Source: Flammeovirga pacifica (GTDB lineage: Bacteria; Bacteroidota; Bacteroidia; Cytophagales; Flammeovirgaceae). From it: a DNA stretch of 64,000 nt. The notes beneath the pieces were generated by a model. The model did not search any database, was not told the DNA's origin, and was given only the letters and a program-made list of their open reading frames with translations. Location of the stretch: the NCBI RefSeq assembly GCF_000807855.2, contig NZ_JRYR02000001.1:1915881-1979880 (forward strand), written 5' to 3'. This document shows positions 1 to 9,314 of this stretch, in pieces. Every line of letters starts with the position of its first letter. Positions within the stretch are counted from its first letter, which is position 1. A program made the position numbers and the translations under genes.

Positions 1-1421
1 ATGGGGACAATCTTATAGATAGTTATTCTACTTCGGAAGCTATTTCAACATATAAATTTTCACAAGAAGGTACTTTCAATATCAGTTTAACTGTTACCTC
101 AGATAATGTGTGTAACACACATACTTCATCTACTAATATCTTGGTTCATCCTTTACCTGCAATAAGTTTTGATGCCCCTTCTGTTTGTATAGGAGATGAA
201 ACAGTTTTTACAAATACCTCAACATATAGTAATAAAAGTTTGAATAATGATCCTTCTCTTGTTAAAAGTATTTCATGGTATTTTGATTGGGAAAATGATT
301 CTACGAATGTTAGTTCATCAGCAGTTAGTGCCTCATTTATTTACCCTAAATCAGGAACTTATAAAGTGAAATTACTCATTGAATCTTTTAATGGATGTAT
401 TTCTGAATTAACTAAAGATGTTATAGTTACTGATTATCCTTATTTAGAGCAAAACGAAGACTTTTATTTATGTGAAGGATCATCAACTACTTTATCAGTA
501 CAAGGAGGAAGTATATTTGAATGGAGTACTGGAGAAACATCTTCTAGTATTACTGTAACACCAACAGAAGATGAAACTGAATATACTGTCAAAGCTTGGA
601 ATGATATAGGTTGTTTTGTTGAAGAAAAGGTCACAATTAAAAAGATAAAACTTCCTCAACCTGAAATAACTACTTTTTATGCGTGTGAAGGCGATAGTGT
701 TCTTATTGATGGAACAATAGTAGGCTTTGAAGGTACATTGGGGGAATACAATTGGACTGATGGAACAAAGGGTGCTACTATAACTGTGAATAAACCAGGA
801 AAATATACATTAACCAATCTTGTCACTCATGATATCTCTGGTATAGAATGTCTTGTTTCTCATGAATATGAATTTATTCATCGACCGTTACCTCCTGATT
901 TTGCAGTAAAAGATACCTTATTCTGCTTTGAAGAATTAAATCAAATTAAGATTCAAGCACCTCAAGGAAATGGCTTTGTTTATCATTGGGAAGATACAAA
1001 TGAAACAACCTCTTCTGTGATAAGATATGATGGTGGTGAATATACAGTACACATTATTGACACCTCTACGGAGGACAATTGTGAAAATACCACCACTATG
1101 AATGTCACGAGAGGATGCCCTCCCATTTTCTTTAATCCAACTGCATTTTCTCCAAATAAAGATGGGTTAAACGATGAATTCTTAGTTAGATCTAAATATG
1201 TGATCAATCTCAAAATGACCATTTATAATAATTGGGGAGAGATTATTTTCCATTCTGATTACAAAGATTCTAGGGAAGCACAAGAAAACGGAACGGGTTG
1301 GGATGGCACCTATCAAGGAAAATTAGTTTCTAGTGGTATTTATACTGTGATACTAGAATACGATAGTGAATTTTTTGGAACTCATCATAGAGATGCAACA
1401 CATCTTACGGTGGTTAGATAA
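1..1421 (+). CDS. PKD-repeat surface protein with T9SS type B (CHU_C) C-terminal domain, 5' partial
   Basis: The reading frame is open from base 3, so the start lies before the window; the GTG at 108 is internal. The visible part begins with the end of a PKD domain (pattern GTFNISLTV), followed by a second PKD-like domain (pattern SGTYKVKLLIE) and two or three Ig-like segments with paired cysteines. The last ~90 residues begin PTAFSPNKDGLNDEF and carry the YNNWGEIIF and GWDGTYQGK signatures of the gliding-motility-associated C-terminal domain, the type B signal for export by the type IX secretion system. Expected location is the cell surface or outside the cell. The substrate or adhesion target cannot be read from the sequence. 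It converges on hemF across a shared terminator. Confidence 0.85.
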   Translation, partial: GDNLIDSYSTSEAISTYKFSQEGTFNISLTVTSDNVCNTHTSSTNILVHPLPAISFDAPSVCIGDETVFTNTSTYSNKSLNNDPSLVKSISWYFDWENDSTNVSSSAVSASFIYPKSGTYKVKLLIESFNGCISELTKDVIVTDYPYLEQNEDFYLCEGSSTTLSVQGGSIFEWSTGETSSSITVTPTEDETEYTVKAWNDIGCFVEEKVTIKKIKLPQPEITTFYACEGDSVLIDGTIVGFEGTLGEYNWTDGTKGATITVNKPGKYTLTNLVTHDISGIECLVSHEYEFIHRPLPPDFAVKDTLFCFEELNQIKIQAPQGNGFVYHWEDTNETTSSVIRYDGGEYTVHIIDTSTEDNCENTTTMNVTRGCPPIFFNPTAFSPNKDGLNDEFLVRSKYVINLKMTIYNNWGEIIFHSDYKDSREAQENGTGWDGTYQGKLVSSGIYTVILEYDSEFFGTHHRDATHLTVVR

Positions 1422-1423
1422 TA

Positions 1424-1459
1424 AAAAAGAGCTAGTGATTTGAATCACTAGCTCTTTTT
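1424..1459. terminator. Bidirectional terminator between the CHU_C gene and hemF
   Basis: A 17-bp perfect inverted repeat (1424-1440 with 1443-1459) has an A-run on one side and a T-run on the other, so it can terminate both converging genes. Confidence 0.85.
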
Positions 1460-1470
1460 ATATCATTTGA

Positions 1471-2382
1471 TTATTGACCTAACCAATCTATTCCTTTCTT
1501 TAATAAAGATTGTGTCTCTTCTTCTCTTGATCCCTCTTTAGGTTGCACATCGTAATCCCAATGTGCTTCTGGAGGTAAACTCATTAAGATGGATTCTGTT
1601 CTACCATTGGATTCTAACCCAAATTTAGTCCCTCTGTCCCATACCAAATTAAATTCAGCATAACGACCACGACGAAGGCGTTGCCATTTTAATTCGTTTT
1701 CCCCATACTCTTTGTCTTTAAATCGAAGTGCTTGTTCTTTGTATGCAGGAATAAAGCTTTCTCCTACATCTTGAACAAAATGCCATAATTGATCGGGGTT
1801 TAACCCTTCCGATTCATGGTGTAATCGATCAAAAAATATACCTCCTATACCTCTTGTTTCATTACGATGAGGAATAAAAAAGTAGTTATCTGCCCATTCT
1901 TTAAAACGGTCATAGTACCCTGCCTTTGTATTTTCGCAAGCATCAGAAAGATGTTCATGGAATAATTTTGCAGCCTCTTTATCTACATAATGAGGGGTAA
2001 GATCAATCCCTCCACCAAACCAATAAGTACCATTAGATAATTCGAAGTAGCGTACATTCATATGTATAATAGGAACCATTGGGCTTTTAGGATGTAGCAC
2101 AATAGAAACACCGGTAGCTTTAAACTTTTCTGCTTTTTCTACCTTTAATGCTTTTGCCATTGGTTCGGATAAATCGCCTTCCACTAAAGAAAAGTTGACC
2201 CCTCCTTTTTCTAGAATATTTCCTCCTTTAATAACACGTGTTCTACCACCTCCTCCACCAGGTCTTTCCCAAAGATCTTCTTGAAATTTAGCTTTACCAT
2301 CTAAAATTTCAAGGTCTCTGCATATATCGTTTTGTAAACCTTTAAACCAGGCTATAATTTCGCTACTCGGAATGTTTTTCAT
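1471..2382 (-). CDS. hemF: Oxygen-dependent coproporphyrinogen III oxidase
   Basis: HemF carries out the oxidative decarboxylation of coproporphyrinogen III to protoporphyrinogen IX, an aerobic step of heme synthesis in the cytoplasm. At 303 residues it has the usual length. Family signatures are the glycine-rich ERPGGGGGRTRV (39-50), the paired histidines in VLHPKSPMVPIIH (95-107), WFGGGIDLTPHY (121-132) and a later PHRNE. Its ATG lies inside the 3' end of the tamB-like gene, overlapping it by 20 bases, so the two are probably co-transcribed and translationally coupled. No unusual residue was seen. Confidence 0.96.
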   Translation of the reverse strand: MKNIPSSEIIAWFKGLQNDICRDLEILDGKAKFQEDLWERPGGGGGRTRVIKGGNILEKGGVNFSLVEGDLSEPMAKALKVEKAEKFKATGVSIVLHPKSPMVPIIHMNVRYFELSNGTYWFGGGIDLTPHYVDKEAAKLFHEHLSDACENTKAGYYDRFKEWADNYFFIPHRNETRGIGGIFFDRLHHESEGLNPDQLWHFVQDVGESFIPAYKEQALRFKDKEYGENELKWQRLRRGRYAEFNLVWDRGTKFGLESNGRTESILMSLPPEAHWDYDVQPKEGSREEETQSLLKKGIDWLGQ

Positions 2383-5300
2383 GATGTTTATTTGCTTTCT
2401 TTTCTTCTCTTTTTTTCTTTCGGATGTATTTTCTATAACCTTTTGGTTTCTTTGTTAATTCTCTTTTTGTTGGACTTTGAGTGATGTCTTTGAACTTATC
2501 AAAACTCTTAGTATGCATCATACTCGCACCTGTTAAAGATGTATTGTCTTGGTTTGTTGTCGTATAATAAACATCCTGACGGTACTTTTGATAGAACTTC
2601 ATTCTAAGCGCTCCGTCCTGAGACAACACTACTTCTACCGTCCAATCCCCTAAAACAGAAGCTGCGGTAGTTTGGTTCTGATTATCCGTAAAGCCACCAT
2701 CTCTGGTGACTCGCACTTTACCTTGAGCAAAAGTATAAGATAATCGCATTTGCAGGTTTTGTAATGCTTCTCTATCCAATCCACTCATATCTAAATCCAC
2801 TTCAAAATTCTCGTCTACTTGCGATAATATATAACTCAATTGATTGGTAAGAAGCTCACTTACAGAACTAGAAGCAGTTTGTCCAAATCCTGTATAAGAA
2901 TCATTCGATAATAACTGTCGTAATACAATTAAACCAAATACCTGACGGTTCAGTTCTTGTTCATCCCTATGTATTCTTTCTTCAAAGCCTGCTACATAAC
3001 TTTCTAGTGAAATTGGTCCTCCTTCTGTAACTACAGTAGCAGGGTAATCATGAATATCAATATCAAAATTTAATACTGGCGTAGATAAATCTCCCTTGAT
3101 TAAAAGGTCTACATCTGTAGGATAACGTTTCGTGATTTCAGGGGCATTTCTTACGGTAGAATCTTGCACATCAATCAATGGTAATAAACTTACTCTCTGA
3201 TTGTATTTTGCCACAATATCCATTTGAGCGGAATAAGGATCGCCATTCCATGAAAGTGTTGAACCAGGATTAATCACAAACTTCTTATCCACCAAGTTAA
3301 ATTCAGCCACTTTCATAGTGAAATTATAGGCCCCTTTTACAATTTCTACATTACCGAACATTTCAAAGTTTCTAAACTTATCAATTTTCATTTGTAATTT
3401 ACCTTCACCATTACCACGTATAATATCTCCAGATTTTTTATCAAAAATCATCTCACAGTAAGCATCAGGAGTAATATCCAAATTCATATTCACTTGGAAA
3501 TTTGCTTGATCTGTTACGTCTTTTTTCTCCTCTATTTCATTTTCTGTTTGATTATTGGAAACCGTATCCTTTTGAACATAAACGATATAAGGATCTCCCT
3601 CCGCATAATCTATAGCATTTAATGGGATATATATTTTGGTTCTCTTATTAGTTTTTGCATTGACATCAATAATAATATCATCAAAAGGTCCTGCTATTGA
3701 TATATTACCTGACCCAAAGGCAGTACCATAGAATAAATCGTTTCCTACTTCTTCTTTCTTCATTATGAAAAAATCTTCAAAAGAAACGCCTAATTCTGTA
3801 ATCATATTATTAAAACCTTCTTCGAAAGTTAGACCTCCATTTAAAAAGGCAAAATGACCATATTCATCGACTACTTTTAAGTTTTCGGTAGAAATACTTG
3901 TAGGTCTAATCACTATTTTTGCATCCTCACCTTGTTCGCCAAATTTATAGTCTACATTAAGGTAAACCATTTTAATGTTACCATTTTTGGCTAAAACATT
4001 ACCCCAAAGTTTAGGTGCTTCCTTAGTACCATATATTTTTATCCACCCTGTAGCCACACCATCTAATCGATCTACAACTTCGTTGACATAAGGCTGAAAA
4101 ATACCCAATGGTAATTCTTTTACTTCCAATTTCATATCAAATTGATCCTCCTCTTTCATAGGATAATATGAACCAGTTAGTTTAAACTTTTGAGCTGTTG
4201 AATCTGATATATTTAAATTCATATTCAACTCTTCCTTTGTCCAATCTGACTTACCTGATAAGTGCCCTAAATAATATTCATCTAACTCTAAATCTTTAAC
4301 ATCAACGTGTCCGTACACACGTAATTCAGTAAATATATCTTCTATGTAAACGTCCAAGCTATCTACAACTCCTTTCACATCTTGGTCAATAACCTGAGGT
4401 AAATACGCTAAATTTAGATTATCTATTTTAATGTGAAGAGGTAAATCAGTATCTTTTTTTGCAAAACCGTCTAAGAGAACTTGTTCATCCTCATTGAATA
4501 ACTGGAAGTTTTCAAAGTGTGCTCCATCCTGATACACAATAACTTTTGAGGCTTTTGTTGAAGCAGTTGTCCAATACTTATCTTGGTATTTAATTCGAGA
4601 TTGAGGTAAACTGAAAACCAAAGAATCGTGATGAATATCGACATCACCTTTTAAATCAATTTTAGTATTGTATTGATAGAAATCTGCTTGTGTGTTAAAC
4701 ATCATATTTCTATCAATAGAAAATGCTTGAAATGAAAAATCTGATGACAATACTCCTTTGATGTTTTGATCTTTTGATTCAATCCGAACCGATGTATCAA
4801 AGAAATCCTCCAATGCTTTTTTATCTGAATCATAGATCATCACATTGGAATCTAAAGTAACATCATAAAAGGATAAATGATCACTGTAAAGTTGAGCAGA
4901 AACATGTTGCTTACTACCAAAATCAGCTGCTAATAAGGCTTGGGTATTGTTAGCTATGGAAATACTATCTGTAAATATTGATAATAGATTATTAATGTTA
5001 TACACCTGTAAATCCATATCTACAGAATAATCTACCACACCATTTTCTTCTATCTTCTTTTCCTTTTTGTTATAATAATCAGCTACTTCTTGAGACGACT
5101 GATCAAATAATGAAAGCTGAGCTTCTTTAAAAATTTGGTTAATGTCTTTTGAAAAAGTAGAAATATTAAAATAACCTGCCATGTTAAAACCCAAGAAATC
5201 AGAATCGAGATTAACCAAGCGTAAGCCACTTTTATCTATAGTAGTTACAAAGGTAATTTTATCTATATCGAGTTCCTTTTGGGCATTATAAAGTTTAGTA

Positions 5301-7069
5301 TTATCTAAAAAGAGTCCTCCAGAGAGACCATTATCTATGACATTATCAAACTCTGCTTCAACACTTGTTTGAAACCCAATTTTCTTTTTTGTGAAATTCA
5401 ACTTTTGAAGATCCTCGGCTAATATACCCGAAGAAAAATGGAATGTGCTGTCTCTAAAATCCAATAGACCATCGACATACATTTTAAGATTAGGATCATT
5501 GACCCTTAAACCTCCATTAAAGTAGCCTTCCTTCATGTATGTACTATCCAAATAGATATTATGGTAGGTATAATCATTCAGTTCTAAACTATGGATTCGC
5601 GCATCCACATTTAATTTTAATTTATGAACTGAAAAACCCTTGCCATTAATGTTACCATTAAAGTCCATTCTACCTAGCCAGTCTACATCAAATATTTGCC
5701 CCACATTAAGACTATCGGTTTTTAAATAACCGATATAGGTTTCTTTCGGGATAGAGATTTCCATTTTCGGAGTCATCACTCCATATTCAGAGTTTAGAAT
5801 ACCGTCCAACATAAATTCATCTAAGGTACCTTTAAACTCTCCTGAAATAGAGGTGGCTCCAAATAACTCCACGTATTCTCTATAATCTACTGGTATGTAA
5901 GGAAGTAGATCTTCTGTAAAGTAATAACTATTATCGAATTTCAAATCCATAATAGTTCGTTCTTTATCTATTATTTTATTAAACTTAAAATCACCTCTAA
6001 TAGTACTTCCTTGTCCGAAACGGAGATTACTTTTCTTGACTTCGAGATCATTGACCCTGCCTTCTAATTGAACATCTCCACTAATGTAATCGTGGATACT
6101 ATCAAAATAGGTGAAAAAGTTAGCTAAATCATCGGTGTGAATATTACTGTTTTTTAGTTTTGCTTTCATGAAAACACAGTAATAGAAATCGTTATAATCG
6201 GTGTAATCGTCTGTATCAAAAGCTATTTCCCCATTTATAAAACTTGAACCTAGCTTGCCGTAAAGGTTCTTAAGAATTAATCCTGTGGTGGAAATACCAA
6301 AATCAGCATCCATATCCTTAATCCTAATTCTACTTCTACTTTCAAAGGCATGAAGGCCCTCGATTTTCATAGCAATGGTATCTTTATCAATCCTTAACTG
6401 ACTAACATTTGCGTCGATATTAAGGAATTCCATGTCGGTTACATCAAATTTCCCTGCTTCTCTATGAGGAACAAAAGGGTTGTTTAAAACGTATCGAGCA
6501 TTTATCAATTGTACATTTTCGAAAAGAATATGAGTTTCTCCTGGCTCTGTAATATCGTATCTATGAATTCCTTTAGGGTCACCTGCTAAGTGACGAATCC
6601 ATCTCGTCATGTTATTCATAGAGTCCAAACGGGAATCCATGATCATTTCTACATTGGCTCCTGTTAAAACAGCATCTTCAATATGGATGTATCTATCTTG
6701 GTTGTAGAGTAAGTTGATAAATGAAAAGTTTAAAGAAACTTCTTCTACAGCAATTAGCGGAACACTATCTAAGTCAAGAATTTGTACTTTTTGCAATCGC
6801 CACCTATCAAACCAATCTAATTTTACAGATTTTATTGTGGTTGGATGATTAAACTGCTTTGAAACTTTTTCTGTGATTTTATGAATAACAGCAGTTTGTA
6901 CAAAAGGAAGTTGAGAAAAACTCATTAAACACATCCATAGGAAGGTCATTACAGCCAAAAAGCGAAATATCCATACACGCACAAAACGGAAAGTCTTTTT
7001 TATTAAAAAAAGCTTCCTCTTTGTTGAAAATGAATTCTTTGAAATATGTGTGCGTCTAAATATTTTCAC
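2363..7069 (-). CDS. tamB: TamB-like translocation/assembly module protein (DUF490 family)
   Basis: This is a 1568-residue protein with one N-terminal membrane anchor (about residues 28-50) followed by a very long beta-rich body, typical of the AsmA/TamB class of periplasm-spanning proteins. The last ~400 residues resemble the DUF490/TamB C-terminal domain, with repeated strand motifs such as GNVEIVKGAYNF and a final segment with TFAQGKVRVTRDGG. Known family members bridge the inner and outer membranes and act in outer-membrane protein insertion or phospholipid transport. Bacteroidota often carry TamB without the TamA partner, and none is adjacent here. The C-terminus is Lys/Arg rich. It overlaps hemF by 20 bases. 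Confidence 0.85.
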   Translation of the reverse strand: MKIFRRTHISKNSFSTKRKLFLIKKTFRFVRVWIFRFLAVMTFLWMCLMSFSQLPFVQTAVIHKITEKVSKQFNHPTTIKSVKLDWFDRWRLQKVQILDLDSVPLIAVEEVSLNFSFINLLYNQDRYIHIEDAVLTGANVEMIMDSRLDSMNNMTRWIRHLAGDPKGIHRYDITEPGETHILFENVQLINARYVLNNPFVPHREAGKFDVTDMEFLNIDANVSQLRIDKDTIAMKIEGLHAFESRSRIRIKDMDADFGISTTGLILKNLYGKLGSSFINGEIAFDTDDYTDYNDFYYCVFMKAKLKNSNIHTDDLANFFTYFDSIHDYISGDVQLEGRVNDLEVKKSNLRFGQGSTIRGDFKFNKIIDKERTIMDLKFDNSYYFTEDLLPYIPVDYREYVELFGATSISGEFKGTLDEFMLDGILNSEYGVMTPKMEISIPKETYIGYLKTDSLNVGQIFDVDWLGRMDFNGNINGKGFSVHKLKLNVDARIHSLELNDYTYHNIYLDSTYMKEGYFNGGLRVNDPNLKMYVDGLLDFRDSTFHFSSGILAEDLQKLNFTKKKIGFQTSVEAEFDNVIDNGLSGGLFLDNTKLYNAQKELDIDKITFVTTIDKSGLRLVNLDSDFLGFNMAGYFNISTFSKDINQIFKEAQLSLFDQSSQEVADYYNKKEKKIEENGVVDYSVDMDLQVYNINNLLSIFTDSISIANNTQALLAADFGSKQHVSAQLYSDHLSFYDVTLDSNVMIYDSDKKALEDFFDTSVRIESKDQNIKGVLSSDFSFQAFSIDRNMMFNTQADFYQYNTKIDLKGDVDIHHDSLVFSLPQSRIKYQDKYWTTASTKASKVIVYQDGAHFENFQLFNEDEQVLLDGFAKKDTDLPLHIKIDNLNLAYLPQVIDQDVKGVVDSLDVYIEDIFTELRVYGHVDVKDLELDEYYLGHLSGKSDWTKEELNMNLNISDSTAQKFKLTGSYYPMKEEDQFDMKLEVKELPLGIFQPYVNEVVDRLDGVATGWIKIYGTKEAPKLWGNVLAKNGNIKMVYLNVDYKFGEQGEDAKIVIRPTSISTENLKVVDEYGHFAFLNGGLTFEEGFNNMITELGVSFEDFFIMKKEEVGNDLFYGTAFGSGNISIAGPFDDIIIDVNAKTNKRTKIYIPLNAIDYAEGDPYIVYVQKDTVSNNQTENEIEEKKDVTDQANFQVNMNLDITPDAYCEMIFDKKSGDIIRGNGEGKLQMKIDKFRNFEMFGNVEIVKGAYNFTMKVAEFNLVDKKFVINPGSTLSWNGDPYSAQMDIVAKYNQRVSLLPLIDVQDSTVRNAPEITKRYPTDVDLLIKGDLSTPVLNFDIDIHDYPATVVTEGGPISLESYVAGFEERIHRDEQELNRQVFGLIVLRQLLSNDSYTGFGQTASSSVSELLTNQLSYILSQVDENFEVDLDMSGLDREALQNLQMRLSYTFAQGKVRVTRDGGFTDNQNQTTAASVLGDWTVEVVLSQDGALRMKFYQKYRQDVYYTTTNQDNTSLTGASMMHTKSFDKFKDITQSPTKRELTKKPKGYRKYIRKKKREEKKANKHHEKHSE

Positions 7070-7136
7070 TAAAAGTTATGCGAGGCTGTCTGTCAGAATG
7101 TTTAATTCTCTACCTGATCATTACTTCAGGCATCTA

Positions 7137-7144
7137 CAAAAATA
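7137..7144 (-). promoter_or_regulatory. Candidate -7 element for the tamB-hemF operon
   Basis: On the minus strand this reads TATTTTTG, a perfect match to the Bacteroidota -7 consensus TAnnTTTG, 68 bases before the tamB-like ATG. No TTG -33 box sits at the usual distance. Confidence 0.4.
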
Positions 7145-7182
7145 CTCTATGTATCAAGAAGTAAAAAGTATATGATAAAAAA

Positions 7183-7722
7183 CTAGCCAATTATTAACGC
7201 ATCCATAGGTATGTCGTGCTTTTCTAGGGGTAAATCATCAATTATCTGTAATTTATAGGTGATTCCCCACTTTTTTGCTGAAGGATATTGAGGTAAAAAA
7301 GTATCGTAATATCCTCCTCCGTAACCCATTCTTCCATTACTATTAGAAAAAGCAACTCCAGGAACTAAAATATGATCGATTTCCCCTTCAAATAATTCTT
7401 TCCTTTTAGGAACAAATGTCCCGAACTTTTCTTTCTCCAAATCTTCTAAAGAATGAAGAATCAAGTGATTCATTTGTCTATTTTTTAAGGTTTGAGGAAC
7501 CACAACAGTCCAATTTAAAGCCAATGCCTTTTTTATGATTGACATTGTTGATGCTTCATTATTGATAGGAATGTAGGTATGCAATACTTTCGGTAATTCA
7601 TCTACCTCCTTCCAAAATTGCTCACTGATGATAGACTCTGAGATCAATATTTCATTCTCAGTCAACTGATTCCTCTTCTGGATTAATGTTCTTCTTATCG
7701 ATTTCTTTTGTTCCTCTAACAC
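7183..7722 (-). CDS. 5-formyltetrahydrofolate cyclo-ligase
   Basis: A protein of 179 residues, the normal size for the 5-FCL/MTHFS family, which uses ATP to convert 5-formyl-THF to 5,10-methenyl-THF in the folate pool. The N-terminus has the conserved KKSIRRTLIQKRNQL segment with basic nucleotide-binding residues. The C-terminal half has ILVPGVAFS followed by GRMGYGGGYYDTFL, the family ATP/substrate loop. Its start codon directly abuts the stop codon of the upstream MATE gene with no spacer, so translation is probably coupled. The functional link between the two genes is not evident. Confidence 0.93.
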   Translation of the reverse strand: MLEEQKKSIRRTLIQKRNQLTENEILISESIISEQFWKEVDELPKVLHTYIPINNEASTMSIIKKALALNWTVVVPQTLKNRQMNHLILHSLEDLEKEKFGTFVPKRKELFEGEIDHILVPGVAFSNSNGRMGYGGGYYDTFLPQYPSAKKWGITYKLQIIDDLPLEKHDIPMDALIIG

Positions 7723-9096
7723 TTATGCTTTTATTTTTTGTGGTGTGCCCTTTTGAATTTCATGGTTGGTTTTCCATGTAAATCTAGCAAACAGAAGCAA
7801 AGCAGACAATGTTAATCCTAGAGATAAACCAATCCATACTCCTAAAAAGCTCCAATCGGTATAATTAGTTAACACATATCCTATAGGTAGAGAGACTACC
7901 CAATACGAAATAAAACAAATTAATGTCGGCATTTTCACTTCTGATATTCCTCTCAGAGCACCTGTCATGATCACCTGTAATCCATCTGATAATTGGAATA
8001 ACGCTGCAAAAACTAACATTTGAGAAGCATACATAATCACCTCTTTATCACTTGTGTATAAAGTTGGCAGCCATTCATTAAAAACATAAAAAGTTGTGGC
8101 TGATATAATCATCGCTAACATGGCAAACTGAACTCCGGTAAAACCAGCATTTTTGGCTTCCACCCAGTTGTCCTGTCCGTAATAATTGGCAACTCTTACA
8201 GATACTGCAGAAGACACACCACTCACCATCATGAAAGTCAGAGATATCATACTCATTACAATCTGATGGGCAGCAATTGGATTCGTTCCTACTGTACCAA
8301 TTATCATTGCACCTACAGCAAATGCTCCTACTTCCATTAAAGCTTGTAAGCCGATAGGCATACTCATTTTAAACTGAGCCCAAAGCTTCTCTTTATTGAT
8401 TTTTACTTTATTAAATCCTGCTAAGAATGGGTGGAATGATGGACTTTTTAAAACATATATCATCATACCAACAGAAGCCACTAAACGTGCTATAAAAGTA
8501 CCGATACCTGCCCCCAACAAACCTAATTCAGGTGCTCCAAAGCTACCGTAGATCAATAAATAGTTGATAATCACATTAATGATGTTAGCCAATAATGTAA
8601 AGTACATCGCAACTTTTGTGAATTTTACTCCCTCAGCAAATTGCTTGGCTGTAAAAAACACCATCAACGGAATTAATGAAAATGCATTAATCAAAAGATA
8701 GGGTCTTGCCGCAACAACTACTTCTTCTGTCTGTCCCATGTAATTCATTACCGTAGAAAGAAGTAATAAAATAATAGTAATTGCAATCACAAAAACAGTA
8801 TTCAGAGTAATACTATGTCGGAAAAGGCTTCCCATTTCTTTATAGTTTTTCTGACCATATGCTTTACCCACTAGTGGAGTAACACCTACAGCAAAGCCAA
8901 TTCCAAATACTAGAAAAATGGCAAATAAAGAATTGGCAAATCCAGCTCCCGCTAAATCTACAGTATTGTAATGTCCTACCATTACATTATCTAAAATGTT
9001 GGTTAGGTTTTGTCCCGCCTGTGAAACTACTACAGGAGTAGCTAAACGGATGGTGTCTTTATAATGTTCTGAATATCTTGATATTATCTTTCGCAT
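7723..9096 (-). CDS. MATE family multidrug/Na+ antiporter (NorM-like)
   Basis: A 457-residue polytopic membrane protein with about 12 predicted hydrophobic helices. The N-terminus has the MATE signature RLATPVVVSQAGQNLTNILD followed by NVMVGHY, and the second lobe repeats the pattern around MPIGLQALMEVGAF. Such carriers expel cationic drugs, dyes or metabolites using Na+ or H+ gradients; the substrate cannot be predicted. Its mRNA appears to begin with a strong hairpin (see 9123-9163). It ends exactly where the 5-formyl-THF cyclo-ligase gene begins. Confidence 0.93.
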   Translation of the reverse strand: MRKIISRYSEHYKDTIRLATPVVVSQAGQNLTNILDNVMVGHYNTVDLAGAGFANSLFAIFLVFGIGFAVGVTPLVGKAYGQKNYKEMGSLFRHSITLNTVFVIAITIILLLLSTVMNYMGQTEEVVVAARPYLLINAFSLIPLMVFFTAKQFAEGVKFTKVAMYFTLLANIINVIINYLLIYGSFGAPELGLLGAGIGTFIARLVASVGMMIYVLKSPSFHPFLAGFNKVKINKEKLWAQFKMSMPIGLQALMEVGAFAVGAMIIGTVGTNPIAAHQIVMSMISLTFMMVSGVSSAVSVRVANYYGQDNWVEAKNAGFTGVQFAMLAMIISATTFYVFNEWLPTLYTSDKEVIMYASQMLVFAALFQLSDGLQVIMTGALRGISEVKMPTLICFISYWVVSLPIGYVLTNYTDWSFLGVWIGLSLGLTLSALLLFARFTWKTNHEIQKGTPQKIKA

Positions 9097-9122
9097 GGAA
9101 GAAATCTGTAGTAACTGATTAA

Positions 9123-9163
9123 TGCTGATTTGAGGGGTCTTACCAAATCAGCATGCAAAGGTA
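9123..9163 (-). promoter_or_regulatory. Promoter -7 element plus 5' leader hairpin of the MATE gene
   Basis: On the minus strand, TACCTTTG (9163-9156) matches the Bacteroidota -7 consensus. Two bases later begins a perfect 10-bp inverted repeat (arms 9144-9153 and 9123-9132, loop of 11). If transcription starts at the usual distance, the mRNA would open with this hairpin. It has no T-run, so it is not a normal terminator. Confidence 0.5.
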
Positions 9164-9314
9164 ATAGAAAATTCTATGAGTTGTTATTCTTGATTGAGAT
9201 CATTAACGAAGAGGTAATTTAATGCATAATCTCATCAAAAAAAGAAGGTTTGTTTAACACAATAATATTACTTTCTTAGTAAGTTGCATTATTACATTTT
9301 CTTAGATCAGTTTT

